Origin: Rubrobacter sp.
GTDB lineage: Bacteria > Actinomycetota > Rubrobacteria > Rubrobacterales > Rubrobacteraceae
Assembly: GCA_019247245.1 (NCBI GenBank)
Contig: JAFAPF010000111.1
Span: forward strand, 1 to 10,439
Direction: 5' to 3'
Length of the DNA: 10,439 nucleotides
In this document: positions 8,520 through 10,439 of the stretch, piece after piece
Layout of the letters: each line of letters begins with the position of its first letter
How positions within the stretch are numbered: position 1 is the stretch's first letter
Made by a program: the position numbers and the translations under genes
The notes under the pieces: generated by a model
Database searches by the model: none
What the model saw: only the letters and a program-made list of their open reading frames with translations
Told to the model about the DNA's origin: nothing

Positions 8520-9155
8520 CTAGGCTTGGTCCTCTCGCTGAGCCTCCGCTGACCGCGGAGGGATATCTCCCGGCGTGGTTTCGGGTGGAACGTCTCTTTC
8601 GATCGTCTCAGCGCCTTCCGTACTCGGAAGATCTTCGGTCCTCGGAGGAACCTTCTGCGGCACGGAGGGCTCCGGCGATGCTCCGCCTGGAGTCTCCGGT
8701 GGAACGTCAGCTGGGGTTTCCAGTGGGAACCCTACCTCGGGTGCAGCCCTCCCGCGTACGTCTATCGGCGAGGTATCCGGCGGAATACCGCGCCCCGCCG
8801 TAGCGCCGTCGGCGGGTTCATCCGTCCTCGGAGTCCCGGTCGGTAAGATACTGTCGGGCGGCATGGTCACACCCTCTGGCGGTATATCTCCCGGCATGGT
8901 GTCTACCGGGGCGCCTTCCACTGCTGCTCCTGACACACCCCCACCGATGCCCAAAAGCTCCTTGGCCCTGTTGGCCAGGTCTATCTGCTCCGCCTGTGCC
9001 TCCAGGAAGAAGGCCTCTATCTCCTCCCTGCCGGCTACCTCTGCATCCGCAGCGTACATCTCACAGTTCTCCGCACCGTGTAGAGCGTGATAGAGCACAG
9101 CGATGAGATTGTAGTGCTCGTCTCTGGTACCGGTGATCTGCTCACCTGGGTCCAT
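8520..9155 (-). CDS. Ferritin-like N-terminal domain protein with proline-rich repetitive tail
   Basis: Residues 1-69 are a helical segment (HYNLIAVLYHALHGAENCEM, then EEIEAFFLEAQAEQIDLANR and AKELLG). It resembles the short ferritin/rubrerythrin-like bundles found as hypothetical proteins in many Actinomycetota; I do not see a complete di-iron site. Residues 70-211 are low-complexity, rich in Pro, Glu, Gly and Thr, with a recurring D-(V/I)-P-P-E/R-T/S unit (GDIPPEGV, RGIPPDTS, ADVPPETP, RDVPPETT, GDIPPRSA). The start is secure: AAAGGAGG precedes the ATG at 9155 with about 5-nt spacing, the best ribosome binding site in the window. No signal peptide or membrane segment is present. The frame continues in the same style past the TAG at 8520, so the annotated end is probably a premature stop. 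The function is unknown. It lies downstream of the PASTA kinase gene on the same strand, about 250 bp away. Confidence 0.75.
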   Translation of the reverse strand: MDPGEQITGTRDEHYNLIAVLYHALHGAENCEMYAADAEVAGREEIEAFFLEAQAEQIDLANRAKELLGIGGGVSGAAVEGAPVDTMPGDIPPEGVTMPPDSILPTGTPRTDEPADGATAGRGIPPDTSPIDVRGRAAPEVGFPLETPADVPPETPGGASPEPSVPQKVPPRTEDLPSTEGAETIERDVPPETTPGDIPPRSAEAQREDQA

Positions 9156-9162
9156 CTACTCC

Positions 9163-9170
9163 TCCTTTCT
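9163..9170 (-). promoter_or_regulatory. Strong Shine-Dalgarno of the ferritin-like/proline-rich gene
   Basis: AAAGGAGG on the minus strand just before the ATG at 9155 is a near-perfect complement to the 16S rRNA tail. It fixes the start codon and shows that the gene was built for efficient translation, although its frame is now interrupted. Confidence 0.7.
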
Positions 9171-9273
9171 ATTGTTAGCTTGGTTAAGCATTCTGGACAT
9201 CCCACCCTGGCTTTTAGCCTCGAACAGCGAACCTAACCTGCATGCAAGCGGCATTTTCCAGCTCGCCCTGTCC

Positions 9274-9303
9274 TAATGCGCACTCTTCAAGAAGAGTGCA
9301 TTA
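9274..9303. repeat. Long inverted repeat in the intergenic region
   Basis: The arms at 9274-9288 and 9291-9303 are complementary over 13 bp, apart from a 2-base GC bulge in the left arm, with only an AA between them. It sits between the PASTA kinase (minus, ends 9405) and the next minus-strand gene (starts 9155). It has no clear T-run on the minus strand, so it could be a terminator, an mRNA stem or a regulator binding site. Confidence 0.5.
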
Positions 9304-9379
9304 GCCCCTTCCCGCCCTACCTCGGGCATACCCAAAGCCTCGGGGTTCCTAAACGTCTTCCACCCTGAAGCCGTTCATG

Positions 9380-9398
9380 AGGAACCCGCGAGGTTCCT
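9380..9398 (-). terminator. Hairpin just after the PASTA kinase stop
   Basis: AGGAACC (9380-9386) and GGTTCCT (9392-9398) form a 7-bp stem with a 5-base loop, starting about six bases beyond the kinase stop codon. No U-run follows, so it is at best an imperfect terminator. A further GGGGTTCC half-copy lies near 9343. Confidence 0.35.
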
Positions 9399-9404
9399 AG
9401 TTGC

Positions 9405-10439
9405 CTATTCTCTGTCTCCTCGAAGCTTGTCTATCTGTTCCTGAGCCTGTTCCTGAGCCCTTTCGAGCGCTGCTTGAACCTTCTCCTTAGCACTTTCTTG
9501 GGGATCATTCCGATTCTTCTGTAGAACCGGCTCGCTGTTCTGGGTACTCTGCTCTGGAGCGGGCTGTTGTTGAGGATCAGCCTCTTGTTGAGGAGCCGGC
9601 TGTTGTTGAGGAGCAGGCACCGAAGCAGGCACCGAAGCAGGCACCGGAGCAGGAGCGGGCTGCGGGATATTAAGCTCCGTGGCAGTTACCTTCGGAGCAC
9701 TGCTATTTGTAGGGGTATTAGTGGTAGGCTCCACGGTCTTCTTTGGAGCTCCGCGGCTAACAGTGAGGGTTACCGAAGTGCCTGCTTCGACTTCTGAACC
9801 CGCCGAAGGATCGGTGCTGAGCACTGTTCCTTCCGTCTTGTCGCTATCCGCCGTGCGATGCTCTCGATCGACGGTCAACCCCGCGTCCTGTAGCACCCCG
9901 GATGCTTCTTCAAGGCTCCGGCCCGTGACGTCCGGCACTTTAATAGGAGCCGGTGCTTCGAGGACGGGTGGGCTAGTTAACGCCTGAAGGTTCTGCCATA
10001 AGCCTAAGCCCATGGTTCCGGTCACAGCCAAGGCCCCGAGGAGAGTGAGTGCTATGAGCCAAAGGAAGATCTTCCGTCGCTGTTTCTCTTTCTGATGGAG
10101 CGGTGGCGACGGAGCCTCGATGCGGGTCTTCTGAGTGGAGGTATGTCCACGCGTAGCCTGGGGCATCGTGGCCCCAACCAACGTCCGCATCGTGGCCGCT
10201 GACGGCTTCAGACCATCTTTTACCCGATCCAGATCCTCCAAGAGGCTAGTGGCGTCCGGGTAACGGTCCTTCGGATCTTTGGCGAGCAGCCGCACCGTTA
10301 CAGCGTTTATCCCCTCCGGGATCGAGGGGTTCACCTCTCGCGGCGAACGCAGGCGGCCTTCCACATGCTGCATCGCGATGCCTATGGGGTTCTCCGCGTC
10401 GTAGGGTAACTCTCCGGTGAGCATCTCGTAGAGGACGAC
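9405..10439 (-). CDS. PASTA-domain Ser/Thr protein kinase (PknB/StkP type), N-terminus beyond window edge
   Basis: A membrane-anchored Hanks-type kinase that in relatives senses cell-wall precursors or muropeptides and controls growth and division. The window holds the C-terminal 344 residues and the frame is open to the edge. Residues 1-72 are the end of the kinase lobe (VVLYEMLTGELPYDAENPIG, then LLAKDPKDRYPDATSLLEDL, with the conserved Arg59). A Lys/Arg-rich juxtamembrane stretch leads to one membrane helix at about 124-146 (IFLWLIALTLLGALAV). One PASTA domain spans about 165-229 (IKVPDVTGRSLEEA through VTLTVSRG). It is followed by a Thr/Pro/Gln-rich linker with tandem repeats and an amphipathic, charged C-terminal helix (about 313-344). 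Typical relatives carry two to five PASTA domains, so a single one is at the low end. The catalytic loop is outside the window. A hairpin follows the stop. Confidence 0.93.
   Translation of the reverse strand, partial: VVLYEMLTGELPYDAENPIGIAMQHVEGRLRSPREVNPSIPEGINAVTVRLLAKDPKDRYPDATSLLEDLDRVKDGLKPSAATMRTLVGATMPQATRGHTSTQKTRIEAPSPPLHQKEKQRRKIFLWLIALTLLGALAVTGTMGLGLWQNLQALTSPPVLEAPAPIKVPDVTGRSLEEASGVLQDAGLTVDREHRTADSDKTEGTVLSTDPSAGSEVEAGTSVTLTVSRGAPKKTVEPTTNTPTNSSAPKVTATELNIPQPAPAPVPASVPASVPAPQQQPAPQQEADPQQQPAPEQSTQNSEPVLQKNRNDPQESAKEKVQAALERAQEQAQEQIDKLRGDRE
9613..9648 (-). repeat. 12-bp tandem repeat in the PASTA kinase tail
   Basis: Three copies of GCAGGCACCGAA (the last ending CCGGA) run without gap at 9613-9648. 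On the coding strand they give a repeated Pro-Ala-Ser-Val unit (PVPASVPASVPAP). They lie beside Gln/Pro-rich repeats (GTTGTTGAGGA-like) at 9563-9612. Such in-frame arrays in an extracellular linker are prone to copy-number change between strains. Confidence 0.8.

Noticed and set aside
8324..8803. Plus-strand open frame of 159 codons, rich in Pro, Arg and Ser
   Set aside because: It is the antisense shadow of the proline-rich gene; the minus frame has a strong ribosome binding site and a recognisable helical domain, while this one has neither.
8575..9090. Plus-strand open frame of 171 codons, Gly/Ser/Pro-rich
   Set aside because: A mirror of the same repetitive minus-strand gene, with no motif of its own and no ribosome binding site.
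9563..9660. Short repeats considered as a CRISPR array
   Set aside because: The units are 11-12 bp, directly adjacent without spacers, and lie inside a coding frame.
9567..9797. Plus-strand frame with a repeated Arg-His-Arg-Ser unit
   Set aside because: This is the reverse reading of the 12-bp tandem repeat in the PASTA kinase tail; the kinase frame explains the region.

Overview
The window looks like chromosomal DNA of a high-GC Gram-positive bacterium of the Actinomycetota. The protein types (PASTA-domain Ser/Thr kinase with a Pro/Gln-rich extracellular tail, HisKA_3 kinase with a LuxR-type regulator, REC-PAS-GGDEF protein) and their residue style recall Rubrobacter-like lineages. That placement is inference from recognition, not from a search.

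Layout. At 1-986 (minus) lies a REC-PAS-GGDEF signalling protein cut by the left edge, with several key residues substituted. A gap of about 310 bp follows, then a UbiA-family prenyltransferase (plus, about 1301-2200). After 235 bp comes a two-component pair (plus): a soluble histidine kinase (2436-3542) overlapping by 4 nt a NarL/LuxR-type response regulator (3539-4207). The minus strand then carries a truncated adenosine deaminase remnant (4213-4541), an apparently intact EamA-type transporter (4574-5512), and a heavily decayed PEP-utilising enzyme of the rifampin phosphotransferase/PEP synthase type (5826-7952). Further on is a protein with a ferritin-like N-terminal helical domain and a proline-rich repetitive tail, interrupted by an in-frame amber codon (8232-9155). 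Last is the C-terminal part of a membrane Ser/Thr kinase with one PASTA domain, running off the right edge (9405-10439).

How they relate. The kinase and regulator form a clear co-translated pair. The UbiA gene lies upstream on the same strand and could share regulation, but nothing proves this. The minus-strand block 4213-8520 is notable for decay: two unmistakable pseudogenes and one gene broken by a single stop surround an intact transporter, which suggests relaxed selection or an accessory segment being lost. I see no rRNA, tRNA, CRISPR array, transposase or phage gene, and no convincing undescribed system. The most unusual intact-looking object is the REC-PAS-GGDEF protein with non-canonical catalytic and phosphorylation sites.
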